The notes: generated by a model from the sequence alone, not told the origin. Shown: positions 1 to 11,551, numbered from the stretch's first letter. The stretch is DNA of 64,000 nucleotides from Pisolithus tinctorius (GCA_024663395.1 JANFAH010000009.1:1426001-1490000); one strand, 5' to 3'. Numbers and translations: made by a program.

Positions 1-1496
1 CTTCAAAGAGGGGCCATGCCCTGGGAGATGTGCAGTGGCATCAGCATTGCACATCATGCACCTGGAATCATGATGCTGGATGAATGGCAGCTGGGGTGGC
101 ACACCCAGAAGGGCCCTCAAGGGTGTTTGTCACAATGATCATCACACTCTTGGGATGAGGCACATGACAATGTGACAGAGGGTGATGTGAACATGCTTCT
201 GGCCACTGCTGACTGTGCACATGCTGGCACAGACCAACTGGGGATGGCAAATGACAAATGTTGCTGTCAGTTTGTGTGTTAAGATGTGCAAAGGGCTCAC
301 CATGATCATACATGGCTGACCCTTGATGTGAATGATGAGGAGAGGGCTGTGGGAGTGCAAGTTCCAGTTTGAGTGATGGTGATCATGGAAGACATGATAT
401 GGTGGTGTGTGGGTTGGATGGTGGTGGGTGGTAACTAAGAGTTAAGAGAAGAAAGATGTGAGTGGCCACAAGGCATAATTAAATTTAAGTAAGACTCAAT
501 AGAAAAAAGGGCACATGAATGAGGAGTGATCAGCAGGTGACTACATTATATTATCTACCTTTGACAGAATGCAGTGTTCATGTAAAGTGTGTGATTATTA
601 TCTTCTCAAGCTCATGCACATGAAGTGAAACCATCTGGTGTTCATACAGTAAGATATAAAAAAGAAAAGTTATTTACATTCAGATTCAAATGGGTTTCCC
701 ACTAATCTACCTGTGTCATTCAAGGTCACCCCATTCTCAGTGAAGAATGGACAGGACATGGCAAGTTCAAGTGGTTCTGGAAATCATTCACTACAGCTGT
801 TGCCAACTAGCGCCACCCCACACCCACCATCCCAAGTGGTAGATGAGGATTATGATGAGGACAGTGCTGATGCATTGGTTAACCTGTTCCAGACCCATCC
901 TGCCAAGCAGTTGGCTTCTGCACATGACAACTACTATGCAATGATGCACTCACTGACACTGTCTAATGCAAGTTGCCACACTGTCCATTTGCCTTATGAT
1001 GCCACCTCCCATCATTGATGTACCTCATCTTTCAACAGTCCTTCACCTGCTTTGTCTGGAGTGTCATCCTCAAGTGACTGCTCAGTCCCACAATGGAGGA
1101 AACAGACAGTAAGCACTCTCAAGTCAAGAGTGTGAAGTGAGGTAGCAGTTCATCTTCTGAACAACACACCCCCATTCCATCTTTCTCATCTCACTCCTTC
1201 CACATGCTGCCAGCATCACACTTGCCTGATTCTCATCTGCATAACAAGAGTTGCTTGAACACTTCTGAGATGAGGGTTCTCTTTTTATGAATGCATGTAT
1301 TTCAACTGGGGTGGGCATAGGTAAAAGGCAGTGACTCAGTGAGCAAGTGCTTGCAAACAGCACTCAAAAGGCATTAGAACAACTGCATGGCTGACCATCT
1401 GGGACACAAGCTTGAGAAGCAGTAGGTGTTAGGTAGTATATGTCACTAGTGATCCTTATATGACCTCAAGTACTAAATGAACAGAGACTCCTGTAT
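1..1496. other. CpG-depleted decayed DNA, no gene recognised
   Basis: This stretch has almost no CpG dinucleotides but many TG and CA, which is what long-term C-to-T decay at CpG leaves behind. The open frames are short, on both strands, and resemble no family I know. One plus-strand frame at 713-1018 is rich in Ser, His and Asp and I do not trust it as a gene. It is best read as old, inactivated repeat DNA flanking the satellite. Confidence 0.6.
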
Positions 1497-1896
1497 ATAC
1501 TATCACTTACCAACTTGTTAGCCTCCCCCACTTGTTGGCCAGTTTTTCAAAATGATGAATTCTTCCCTAACAACAAATTTTCTGTATGGACACATGTAAT
1601 AAAATATGCACATCCTTAGGTACTGCAAAGTTGAGTGATCTTAATCCATGAAGTATTTGTTGAGATAGCAAAAATGGCATGACAAGCAGAAGAACCACAC
1701 CCATGATGGTCATGCCAACCCCATGCCAAAGTGGAGTATGAATTGTCTAACTCCATCACATGGACAACTATTTTTGTGCCATGCAGGACTTCCAGTGAGA
1801 TTTCAAATTTTTGGGTGTGACCATGTGTTACTTTTTGTGACACTTGTGTGATGGCCAACAAGTGGGGGAGGCTAACAAGTTGGTGAGTGATAGTAT
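1497..1896. mobile_element. 400-bp MITE-like element with 45-bp terminal inverted repeats
   Basis: The ends at 1497-1541 and 1852-1896 are inverted copies of each other with one mismatch over 45 bp. Both contain the core CCAACTTGTTAGCCTCCCCC. The interior of about 310 bp is AT-rich and has no coding sequence. This is the form of a non-autonomous DNA transposon. A TA flanks both ends if the element is taken as 1500-1893, which would fit a Tc1/mariner-type target, but the flanks are too decayed to be sure. The superfamily is therefore left open. Confidence 0.75.
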
Positions 1897-3064
1897 GGTA
1901 TATGTACATATGGTTCAGAATAACACTTTCTTCACTACTACTACTATCTTGACCAGTTGACTTTTGAACTTTTTGAGAGATACTATCTTGCTATTTTGAC
2001 AAATCTAAACTTTGTCTGTATTGGGTGTGACCAGAAATCACCATCATAGTCAAAATAGACAAATAATTCCATAAAAAGCATGGATAGTATTTGGTTAATT
2101 TCCTGATGTGATTGTATGAGGGATTATGGACAAAGCTTCTGTTGTTCTAGTACAATCCAGGAGCAGCAGGAGATTGTTCTTTTTCATTTCAAGTTCAGTA
2201 TTGGGGGCATACTGGACTAGAGATCAACTGTCTGGTAGTTATCATAGCCCACCCTTATGTACAGGATTCTCTAAGCCACTACAAATCATCCTGGATGGGA
2301 GTGCTTCAAAATTGAGGGAAAATTGTTGAATTTATTGTAGAGGAGAGCACAGGAAGTTCATCATGTTTAAATGACCAGATTATGGGCTGAAAGGATTTTA
2401 TAGATCATAGCATGGGAGACACTGTACATATACACTCACATAGCAATTGTCCAAAATGATTTTTAGAAGAGTCTGACATAAATCTTGCAAGTCATGACTA
2501 TGCTGCAGGACAGCTGATTTGACAGCCTGGTGGATTGTGGCTTTTAAACCAGAACTCTTGTACTCCTTAACAGCCAGAGGGATGACATCTATCTTTGTGG
2601 ATGCTTATGCATTTGCAATAAAAAGTAACAATATTCAAAAATGAGCAGGCAATCTGAAGTAATGAGTATCTCTGAAGTAGAGGAGGACAACTACTTACAA
2701 ATGCCATGCTCAGCTATTGAGAAAGTGGTGACCTCATGAGATGGTGCTTTGAAGTTGCCTTCAGTTGTAATGTTTGCCTAGGTGTGTATATGTGTCATTT
2801 CCACAGGATCAATTGCGCCACAAAATGGGACATACTGCCTGATGTCACAGTAGCAAAGAAGGCATGGCAATCATCCATAATGATATTGCTTTGAAGGCAA
2901 CTGCAATGATCATATCACTCACATCCTGGTGAATGACAACCATGAGGATGGCAAGGAAGTAAGTCAGCAAGGATGGAGTTAGCATGCCATGGAATCGCTT
3001 ACAATCTGAGTCTACACCAGGAGGCAAAATCTGTTTTGGTTCACCAAACAGATGCTGATCATCT
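1897..3064. other. CpG-poor intergenic DNA, no gene recognised
   Basis: AT-rich and CpG-poor sequence between the MITE and the satellite. Open frames are short and unconvincing. A 10-bp inverted repeat (CTATTTTGAC near 1992 and its complement near 2047) was seen but has no clear meaning. From about 2900 onward short pieces resemble the 82-bp satellite, so the array may once have begun further left. Confidence 0.5.
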
Positions 3065-3683
3065 GGCATCACTCACAGCCTACCATAACACCAAGGACAG
3101 AACAGGTGAGCATCTCAGCACATGTCCAGTTAATTCTGGAATGAAATCACTCACAAGCTGCCATGGCACAGACAAGCATAGCATAAGTAGAGCCTGTCAG
3201 CAGACATCCAACCAAACCTACCATGAAATCACTCACACCCTGTCATGGCAGAAACAAGCACAGTGCAAGCAGGGCCAGTCAGCAGACATCCAACCAAATC
3301 TGCCATGAAATCACTCACCCACTGTCATGACACAAACAAGCACAGTGGCAAGTGGGGCCAGTCAGCAGGCATCCAACCTGCCTTGAAATCACTCACACCC
3401 TGTCATGGCACAAACAAGCACAGTGCAAGTGGGGTCAGTCAGCAGTTGTCCAACCAAACCTGCCATGAAATCATTCACCATCCTGTCATGGCACAAACAA
3501 GCACAGCATAAGTGGAGTCAGTCAGCAGTCATCCAACCAAACCTGCATGAAATAACTCACATCCTGTCATGGCACAAACAAGCACAGTGCAAGTGGGGCC
3601 AGTCAACAGACATCCAACCAGGCCTGCCATGAAATCACTCACCAACTGTCATGGCACAAACAAGCACAGTTGCAGTTGGGGCC
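3065..3683. repeat. 82-bp satellite array, left arm
   Basis: About seven tandem units of 82 bp. Each has the phrases GAAATCACTCACA, GTCATGGCACAAACAAGCAC, AGTGCAAGTGGGGCCAGTCA and CATCCAACCAAACCTGCCAT in that order. The first units (3065-3140) are decayed and the later ones regular. The units contain no CpG. The arm stops at 3683, exactly at the LTR of the inserted Ty3 element, and resumes in register after 21,429. Because 82 is not a multiple of 3, the open frames across it shift every unit, so it is not coding. Confidence 0.95.
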
Positions 3684-4400
3684 TGTCACGACCGTGCGTT
3701 CATTATAAGTCTCTACACACTCTGCACCGTACTCCGCCGGTCGTTCACTCACTCCGCACCAACTCCGCCCAACTTCTGTTGGTTGCGAACCATCTCCGCT
3801 CCGACTGCTGTCGGACTTGTGTTTCTCTCCTACCGGACCAAGTGGACCGTTCTCTGAGGGGTCATGTGACTACCTTCACAGTCAGGTACTCTGCAGCGCG
3901 CTCACCACATGGTCCAGCGCCTGGACTGTTTCCTTTTCTGGATGTTCTGTGTTACCCATTCGTATGTCCTCCAATCTACCCTTCATTCGTCGTCCAGGAA
4001 ATTTTACTTGAAAACTTATGAGTCTCCATATGTCAGTTTCCGATTCCAGTTACTGTACCTCCGTAGCAGTATAAAGACATGTACTGTACTCCGCTGTTTC
4101 CTCAGTACGAATATCAACTTAGTTCCTACTCCCTCTGATTCCGTCTTCTGCCTGTCAGAGTTATCTCCGACTCTCCGTCTGTACTCTCCCTCTGAAATAC
4201 GAGGGCTGAGATCATGCAAGGGGGTAGCGCACGAGCTAAACCCGATGCCCTCACTCCGCTCCGCCTTTGTCTCGGCAGTCTTCGTTCCTGCCGACACCCC
4301 GCTAGTCGGAGTTCTGTCCCTGTGTGTCAGACTTGCTTCCGGACCCTCCTCTGGACCTTGTTAAGCATCGGAGTTGGTCGGAGTAGGCCTGGACTTGACA
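3684..4400 (+). repeat. 5' LTR of outer Ty3 element
   Basis: This 717-bp LTR begins TG and ends CA. Compared with the 3' copy (20716-21429) it shows about 25 substitutions, and nearly all are CpG against TpG or CpA. A TATAAAG box lies at 4070-4076 and has its counterpart at 21100-21106 in the other LTR, so it is the likely core promoter. Confidence 0.95.
4070..4076 (+). promoter_or_regulatory. TATA box in the 5' LTR
   Basis: TATAAAG sits in the middle of the LTR, about 390 bp upstream of the gag start at 4462, and is conserved in both LTRs. This placing suggests a U3/R border shortly downstream. It is inferred from position only. Confidence 0.5.
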
Positions 4401-4461
4401 GTATATTCATACTCGCACTTGTACGATCTCGTTTTCTGTCCTCTGAAAAACTTATGCCATT

Positions 4462-5789
4462 ATGAGAACTCGAGCTCAATCCCAAAGAGAGGTCACTGAG
4501 AACCTCGCTGCAGTGCTAGCCAATCCGCGTCGACTTCCTTCCGTTGTCGAACAGTTCCAATCCTTCTCCGCTCGACGCCACTCTCGCGCTGAAGGCGAAA
4601 GCGCTTCGCAAGCTGGTCGCTCCGATCTCCACCCCACAACTTTCCATACTCCGTCTCCTCGTAACCAAGATGATGGACCCGACCCCGACCCTGACTATCC
4701 TGATGGTGATCCCGACGGCGGGGGCAGCAGTGACGGGGATAACCCTGAAGACCCAGCTGAGCCGCCAGAGGATCCCTTCGTAGCTCTTGCTAGAGCTGTC
4801 CATGCACTTGCACAGTCTAGTTCACGCACTGGGGACTCCGCTCCGAAAACCAAAGTCTGCAAGCCCGACACCTTCGACGGCTCTGACCCTAAGAAACTCC
4901 ACGAGTTCCTCGTACAATGCAAGCTGAACTTCCAAGACCGCCCCCATGCATTCCGCTCCGACAGAGCCAAGGTTACCTTCGCTCAGTCTTATCTCAAGGG
5001 TATGGCCCTGGCTTGGTTCGAGCCAGATTTGCTAAACCCCGACAACTATGACCGCCCGCTCTGGATGGACGACTACCATGAGTTCTTACAGGAGCTCACG
5101 GCTAATTTCGGTCCGCATGATGCCATAGCAGATGCCGTCCAACAACTCGAGAACCTCACCATGAAGGATGGGTCTCGAATTACCAAATACGTCGTGGAGT
5201 TCAATCGCTGGGCTTCACAGGTCAAGGACTACGGTGTCAGTGCACTCCGCCACCGCTTCTATAGCGGACTTCCAGACCGCATCAAAGACGAGATCGCTCG
5301 CGTCAGTAAGCCTTCTACCCTCGCACAACTCTGCGAACTCGCCCAACCATCGATGCGCACTACTGGGAGCGCAAAGCAGAGATCTCGCGCACCACCAAGT
5401 CCACCTCCGACAAGTCGCAGTCCTCAAACTCCGACAACAAAAGTAAATCATCGTCCTCCGCCTCCGCTCCAAAGTCCAACGCCAAGGGCAAGGGCAAACA
5501 GAAAGACCCACCCAAGTCCGATGCGTCTAAGTCCGATATTGCCCATCTTCTGGGCAAGGATGGCAAACTCACCTCCACTGAACGCCAGCGCAGGATGAAG
5601 AATAACCTCTGCCTCTTCTGTGGCGAGGCTGGCCATTCTGCCAAGGACTGTCCCAAGTCCACCTCTCACGCAGCCAAAGCCCGTGCAGCTACGGCTGAAA
5701 CTCCGCCTACTCTGCCTGCGGAGAGAAGGCAGAGTCAAAAAATTAGTCTGCTCCTCCAGGGAGCTCGCACAGCCTGGAGGAAGCGTTGA
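4462..5789 (+). pseudogene. gag of outer Ty3 element, frameshifted
   Basis: An ATG-initiated frame (4462-5598) encodes an acidic N-terminal stretch rich in Asp and Pro and then the retrotransposon capsid-like region (around LAWFEPDLL and NFGPHDAIADAVQQL). Near 5343-5347 one base is missing. After that point the family-like sequence ([14 protein letters not shown], then a Ser/Lys-rich linker) continues in another frame. It leads to a CCHC zinc knuckle, [14 protein letters not shown], at about 5610-5650. The knuckle binds RNA during packaging. With this frameshift the single gag product cannot be made from this copy. Confidence 0.85.
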
Positions 5790-5799
5790 ACCCAACTGT

Positions 5800-6200
5800 G
5801 CGCAACCGGACATCTGACTCAACGCGTCCGCTCTTTCTAGTCCCAATTCTTTACTTCCGTCTGTAACTCTTCTGGATTATTCTGTTGATACTGTTTCTGC
5901 GTTGATCGATTCTGGTTCTTCTCATTGCTTCATAGATCCGTCTGTAATTAAAAATATGCCATTCCCATTTCCTCCGTTTCTCCACCAATTCCACTCCGCT
6001 TGTTCGATGGTAGTACAAATGCTGTCATTTCTCAAGAAGTAGATCTTTCCCTCCACTTCCCTTCCAGCAATGTCAATTCCGCTTCGTTTTATGTTACTCC
6101 GTTGGATCTTCTTGTTCACTGGTATTAGGACACAACTGGCTCACCCGCTTCAATCCGTCAATTGACTGGGTACTGGGCAGTATATCATTCAAAACCACCG
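5800..6200 (+). pseudogene. Protease region of outer Ty3 element
   Basis: The retropepsin active-site motif reads ALIDSGSSHCFID near 5905-5945. It is followed, in another frame, by the GHNWLTRFNPSIDWVLGS stretch near 6125-6180 that normally sits between protease and reverse transcriptase. The Asp-Ser-Gly triad is intact, but stops and frame changes cut the region into pieces. In a working element this aspartic protease would process the Gag-Pol polyprotein. Confidence 0.75.
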
Positions 6201-6475
6201 CTACAGGGAATGCCGACACCCCAGGCGCCTTTGTCACCTTCCGCTGTGACCTCCACTCCGGATCCAACACCCTCCGCTCCGTTTGCAGTTCCGACTGCAT
6301 CTCCGACCGACTTGCCACGCTCCGCTCTGCTCGTCTCGCTCATCAATGCTGCTGCATATGTCAGGGGCCTGTGCTCTCCCTGGCTCTAGACAGTTCCGCT
6401 TACAGCTCTCCGCTGATGATGTGAAGCTTCGTGCGTCCTCCGCTTCCTCTCCGCCTCCTGACCTCTCCTCGGTTT

Positions 6476-7360
6476 CCTCCTGAGTATCACGAGTTCGCCG
6501 ACTGTCTTTAGTAAAGACAAGGCCACAGAACTTCCGCCACACCGCTCGTTCGATCTCAAGATCGACCTCGAGGAAGGAGCTTCTCCGCCCATTGCACGAT
6601 CTACTCTCTTTCTCCGCCAGAGCTTGAAGCTCTCCACACCTTCATTGACGAGCATCTTGGCTACGGTTTCATCAAGCAGTCCACCTCCGCTCACGGTGCC
6701 CCTGTCCTCTTCATGAAGAAGGACAGTTCACTCCACCTCTGCGTTGATTATCGAGGACTCAATAAAATCATGAAAAAAGACCGCTATCCGCTGCCGCTCA
6801 TCTCCAACCTACTCGACTCCCCAAGCCGCGCTAAAGTCTATACCAAGATTGACCTCTGCCATGCCTATCATCTAGTCCACATCGCAGATGGAGATGAATG
6901 GAAAACAGCATTCCGCACTCGTTATGGTTCTTACAAGTGGCAGGTAATGCCATTCGGTCTGACTAACGCGCCTGCGGCCTTCCAGCGATTCGTCAATAGC
7001 ATCTTTGCAGACATGCTCGATGTCTGCGTCGTGGTGTACCTTGATGACATCTTAATCTATTCGCAGGACATGGAGTTGCATCACGAACATGTAAAAGAGG
7101 TACTCTGCCGCCTTCGAAAGCATGGCCTTTATGCCAAGCCGGAGAAGTGCGAGTTTCACTCCGACTCCGTTGAGTACCTCGGTTATGTCCTTTCTCCCTC
7201 CAGTCTCACCATGTCCGCTGAGAAGGTTCAGGCAGTCCGCAACTGGCCTGAGCCGCAGAAGGTGCGAGACGTCCAGTCTTTCCTTGGTTTCGCAAATTTC
7301 TATAGACGATTCATTAATAACTACTCCGACATCGTCATTCCGCTCACTCGCCTCACATGA
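6476..7360 (+). pseudogene. Reverse transcriptase of outer Ty3 element, ends in a nonsense codon
   Basis: The N-terminal motif [19 protein letters not shown] lies in broken frames near 6508-6565. From 6713 the frame is open and carries LCVDYRGLN, the [13 protein letters not shown] box, and the catalytic YLDD at about 7037-7048, then [12 protein letters not shown]. The frame ends at TGA (7358-7360) where the family has Trp (LTRLTWKG). Immediately downstream the same frame resumes into RNase H, so this is a single TGG-to-TGA change. The polymerase copies element RNA into cDNA. Confidence 0.9.
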
Positions 7361-9289
7361 AAGGGTGCTCCTTGGAACTTTTCCGAGGAGTGCTGGTCTG
7401 CTTTCCTCCGCCTGAAGGATGCCTTCAGCTCCGCTCCCGTTCTCACTCATTGGGTCCCTGACGCTCCGCTTACAGTTGAAACCGATGCCTCCGACTATGC
7501 CATTGCTGGCATTTTGTCGATCACCTGCTCCGACAGTGAACTCCGCCCAGTCGCTTTCTACTCCCGCACCATGACCACGCCAGAACTCAACTATGATACC
7601 CACAACAAGGAGCTGTTAGCTATCTTCGAGGCCTTCCGCCATTGGCGGCATTACCTTGAGGGCTCCGCCTTACCTGTCGACGTGGTGACAGACCACAAAA
7701 ACCTTGAGTATTTTTCCACCTCTAAGGTTCTCACCCATCGACAGGCCCGCTGGTCGGAGTACCTTTCCCAGTTCAATCTTTCCATCTGCTTCCGACCTGG
7801 CCGCCTAGGAGCCAAACCCGATGCACTTACACGACGTTGGGACGTCTACCCAAAAGGGGGGGATAGGGACTACACGCAGGTAAATCCTCACAATCTCCAC
7901 CCTATGTTTACACAGGAGCAACTCATGTTGTCCCTCTGTACCACTACCCTCATGGCACCTGTACTCCACACCACCATGGTCTTCGATGTTGAGTGCCTGC
8001 ACTCCGACATCATCTCCGCCCTACCCTCAGACCCTGTCTCCGCCAGCCACCTCCCAACTCCGACTAAGCCTCGGTGGTCCCTGGACTCCGACAGTCTACT
8101 CTGCCTTGACGGTCGTATCTTCGTCCCTGACATTGATGACCTCCACCTTCGAGTGCTTCAGTTCAAGCATGATCACCCTCTAGCAGGCCATTTTGGGCAA
8201 AACTGCACCCTGGAACTCGTCCGCAGGGACTACGTGTGGCCTAACCTCCGCTCCGACGTGAAAGAATACGTCAGGTCTTGCACTGCCTGTGGACGGAGCA
8301 AAACTCCATGCCACCGCCCTTATGGTCTACTGAAGCAACTCCCTGTCCCAGAGAGACCTTGGAACTCCATCTCCATGGACTTCATCGAACACCTGCCCAA
8401 CTCCAATGGCTACTCTGCCATACTCGTGGTAGTGGACTGCCTCTCAAAGCAAGCAGTGTTCATCCCCACCCACGACTCTGTCACCTCCACAGAACTTGCT
8501 AAGCTCTTCCTTACCCATGTCTTCTCCAAGCATGGAGTACCAGCTAATGTTACCTCCAACAGAGGTCCTGAGTTCGTCTCACACTTCTTCCACTCCCTAG
8601 GAAAGGCCCTTGATATGCGTCTTCACTTCACTTCGGGTTACCACCCAGAAGGCGATGGCCAGACCGAGCGAACGAACCAGACCCTCGAACAGTACCTTCG
8701 TGTTTACTGTAACTACCAACAAGACAACTGGGCTGAGCTGTTACCTCTAGCGGAGTTCACTTTCAACAACGCACCAAGTGCAACTACTGGAGTCTCTCCC
8801 TTCTTCACTAACAAGGGATACCATCCAAACCTGTCTGTGGTCCCTGACCAAGACTTCACTTCTCCAAGGGCTCATGACTATGTCGTCGAGCTCTCTGCCC
8901 TTCATGACTTCCTCCGCTCCGAGATGTCTGCCGCTCAACAGTGCTACCAGGGTCCAGCAGATGCTAAACGCATACCTCCGCCTGAGTTCAAGGTCGGAGA
9001 ACAGGCCTACGTCAAAGCCAAGTACTTCTGCTCCACTCGTCCTTCGGAAAAACTCTCTGAAAAGTACTTAGGTCCGTTCACCATCCTGGCCAGGCCAGGT
9101 ATGCATTCTGTCACCCTTAAGCTCCCTGACTCTATGCGCTCGGTACATCCGGTCTTCCATGTCTCACAACTGGAAGCTGCAGCGGCTAACCCTTTCCCAA
9201 ACCGACAACACCCTCCGCCTCCGCCAGTAGATGTCGATGGTGACCTTGAGTACGAAGTATCAGAGATACTCGACTCTAAGGTGGACCGC
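7361..9289 (+). pseudogene. RNase H and integrase of outer Ty3 element, catalytic Asp replaced by Asn
   Basis: An open frame in line with the reverse transcriptase. RNase H motifs ETDASDYAI (about 7470) and DVVTDHKNLEYF (about 7680) come first. The HHCC integrase zinc site follows at about 8168-8290. The DDE core then has Asp at 8378-8380 and Glu at 8665-8667, but the middle Asp codon is AAC (Asn) at 8558-8560, in TSNRGPEF where TSDRGPEF is normal. This G-to-A change should abolish strand transfer. The reading frame is cut at 9290 by the nested element. The remaining C-terminus with the chromodomain lies at 19380. Confidence 0.9.
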
Positions 9290-9950
9290 TGTAGGAAAAG
9301 TCCAAGTAGCTGTATAACACGAGCTAGATGGCTTAGATAACAACAATAAAAAAAATGAAGGGAACGAATTGTTCGTCCCAAGGGATTCCTGGACTGTCGG
9401 GACTAGAAGGAGAGACCCAGCGCTTTGTAGCGGTAGTGTTTCGTGGACGTGTCGCGGCGTGGTCCACAGGAGTAGTACTAGCGATGCGAGCAGGTGCGAG
9501 CGGTATACGTAGTTCGTGCGCGGCGGAATGCGAGATGTGCGGTGTAGACAAAGTGGAAAAGAAACTCGTGGTGACCTTCTGAGTGCCAAAAGGTATCATT
9601 CTGTACCTAAGTACAGGGCTTTATAGTCCGGACAAACCCGGAACCTAAGTAAGACAGGGTACAGTAAAGGAAAGTCGCGCGACAGCGCGTACACAGAAGA
9701 CAGGCCAAACTGAGGCCGAGGGTATACTACAAGCACTAAAGGAATAGAGACCGTGATAAGAGAAGGAGTCCGAGGAAAAACAACAACCGGAGCACAGCGG
9801 CCGTGGGTATAGCATTGCGCGAGAGGGAGCGAGGGCGCGGGAAGGTAGCGTGCGAACAATGGTGAACGCGAGAGGGGAGCGGACGTAACAGTAGTCACGG
9901 AACGGTTAATGATAGGGGCTTATGCGTCCAGGGAATGCGGATTCCTCACA
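9290..9950 (-). repeat. 3' LTR of nested element
   Basis: 661 bp. The 345 bp nearest its right end are identical to the other LTR. In contrast 9,355-9,605 holds about six extra single bases and a few substitutions relative to the other copy (18726-19379). The uneven spread is odd for mutational age and is discussed in the findings. Confidence 0.95.
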
Positions 9951-9990
9951 CCTGCGGGGGACTTAGATGCTGACCGTCCCCGGTCAGCCA
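9951..9990. repeat. Direct repeat with hairpin, copy 1 (next to 3' LTR)
   Basis: The sequence CCTGCGGGGGACTT is followed by a 7-bp stem, GCTGACC / GGTCAGC, closing a GTCCCC loop (9969-9988). A second copy lies at 12097-12135. On the coding strand of the element this copy abuts the 3' LTR, where the polypurine tract should be. Confidence 0.75.
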
Positions 9991-10261
9991 CGTGGCGCGG
10001 AGGACATAAATAGCTTGCCGCGTGGTGATGGCAACGGTGTGGTGCCGAGGGTTCGAGAACACCGGATGATTCCGCGTGGAAGCGAAGGAAGCATAGAGCC
10101 GAGGGACACGAGAAGGCCGTTGAATACCGCGTATAGGCGTCCGGACCGATGACATAAGCGCCTCATGGCCGCTAAGTATATAATTGTTAGTGCGCGGCTC
10201 AAACCTTCGCATCGACTTGATTCTTCCCCTCCCTCCATCCATCGCATCTAATACTCTCACC

Positions 10262-11551
10262 ATGTCCGCCAACCGTGCCCCCCGTCTGTCCCCAGCTCGT
10301 ACGCGCGGCCACCCCTGACCCGATCGAAGCGGAGAAGACCGCATTAAAGGCGAAGTTCGTCGCTGCCTCCGCGGCTCTGGTCGCTGAGGCGAGGTGCCTC
10401 CCGGATGACAAGGAGGAGCTTTGGGAGGAGAAGGTCATGTGGATGCGCCGATGGGAGGACGAGAACAGTAAGTGGGCAAGCCGTCGGAGACCCGCGGTTA
10501 CTGACTGTCTTCTAGGGGGAGGTGTACCCCATCGTCGAGCGCGGGCAAGAACTGGGCATCGACACCAAGATAGACGCAGCGGATGGACCCGCTATCGCAG
10601 AGGCCGATGAGGCCTACGAGAGGTGGGTGGCCGAGGAGATTGCGCGCGGAAAGGCCGACGAGGACGTGCGGATGGGCGAGGAGGCTGCGCAGGCTGTCGG
10701 CGAGCAAGGTGCGAGTGTCCGCAGTGCCGGTGGTGACAGAGAAGATGTCGCATGTTGAGGTCGTAGCCCGGCCGGTTCGAAAAGTGAGTGCGCGGGTTGT
10801 ATGGTGGTGCGATAACGGCTGACACCGGAGTCTCAAGCGATCGCGGCAGACTATTGCTGAAAGCGAGGACGAGGACGAGCCGAAGATCAACGTCCCACCC
10901 AGTTCGATTCTCCACAGGTGCCCTGCGCGCGTTGTCTGGTCAGGAACGCCGCGTGCACGGGTCCCGCTGGCCGCACATGCAATGGCTGCGCGCGGATGAA
11001 GCAAAGGTGCGAGAAGTCGACGAAGGCCGCGGGAAGAGAGCGCAGGCGGGCACCTCGGTCGTGTAAGTAGTGTCTTCATCTCGGGAGGTGCGGAACTAAC
11101 GGTCCGCAGCCCAAGCCTCGAAGACCGCGAAGGCCGGCCCTTCCAAGAGGACCAGTTGACGACGACGACGACGACGACGACGTGGAAGTGGTCGAGAGCC
11201 ACACGCGCGCGAAGGGGAAGGCACTCAGTGCGCAAGTCGGCTCGATGCCAAGGGTCGCGGCCGACCTCTCCCAGTCGCTGAGGCTGCTTCGTGCCGAGGC
11301 CGCGGAAGTCAGCAGGCCGCATTACCTTCGCCTGCAGGTGCGCGTCGATCAACTCGCCGAAGCTCTGGAGAAGATTGGGGTAGGAATAGGAATGTTTGTA
11401 TTTAGTTCAGATTCGTTGCATTGTCCTATCCGCATGTCAGCGCGTACCGCGCTAAATATACCGCTTTTCTTGCTTCTGCGCGAATTTGCGAACGACTCGA
11501 AATGCTTGAGTGGTGTCCCGCGGGATAGTGCGGCCGCATGTAGGATATGAT
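10262..11551 (+). CDS. Antisense accessory gene of nested element: Zn2Cys6-like, coiled-coil protein
   Basis: On the strand opposite to gag-pol, a spliced gene is visible. Exon material from ATG 10262 encodes an acidic helical stretch (about 10313-10467: EAEKTALKAKFVAAS...). A GT-AG intron (about 10468-10515) leads to a second charged exon (from GEVYPIVERGQELGI). After further introns comes a cysteine cluster at 10924-11010 with spacing C-x2-C-x6-C-x7-C-x2-C-x6-C, exactly that of fungal Zn2Cys6 DNA-binding clusters, followed by Arg/Lys-rich sequence. A GAC microsatellite at 11159-11181 encodes an Asp run. Then comes a helix (LSQSLRLLRAEAAEVS, VRVDQLAEALEKIG). The first exon needs a one-base correction in a C run near 10277-10283. 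The 3' end is not resolved. The function is unknown; DNA or RNA binding is inferred from the cluster. Confidence 0.65.

Noticed and set aside
3245..4021. Overlapping plus-strand open frames in the left satellite arm
   Set aside because: They are the 82-bp unit read in shifting frames, and run on into the LTR. No codon bias or conserved protein is behind them.
7358..7360. TGA between reverse transcriptase and RNase H as programmed readthrough
   Set aside because: The family has Trp at this point, the stop lies inside the RT-RNase H connection and other lethal changes are present, so a mutation is simpler.
11159..11181. GAC trinucleotide run as a separate microsatellite feature
   Set aside because: It is part of the antisense gene, where it encodes an Asp run. 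It is noted there.
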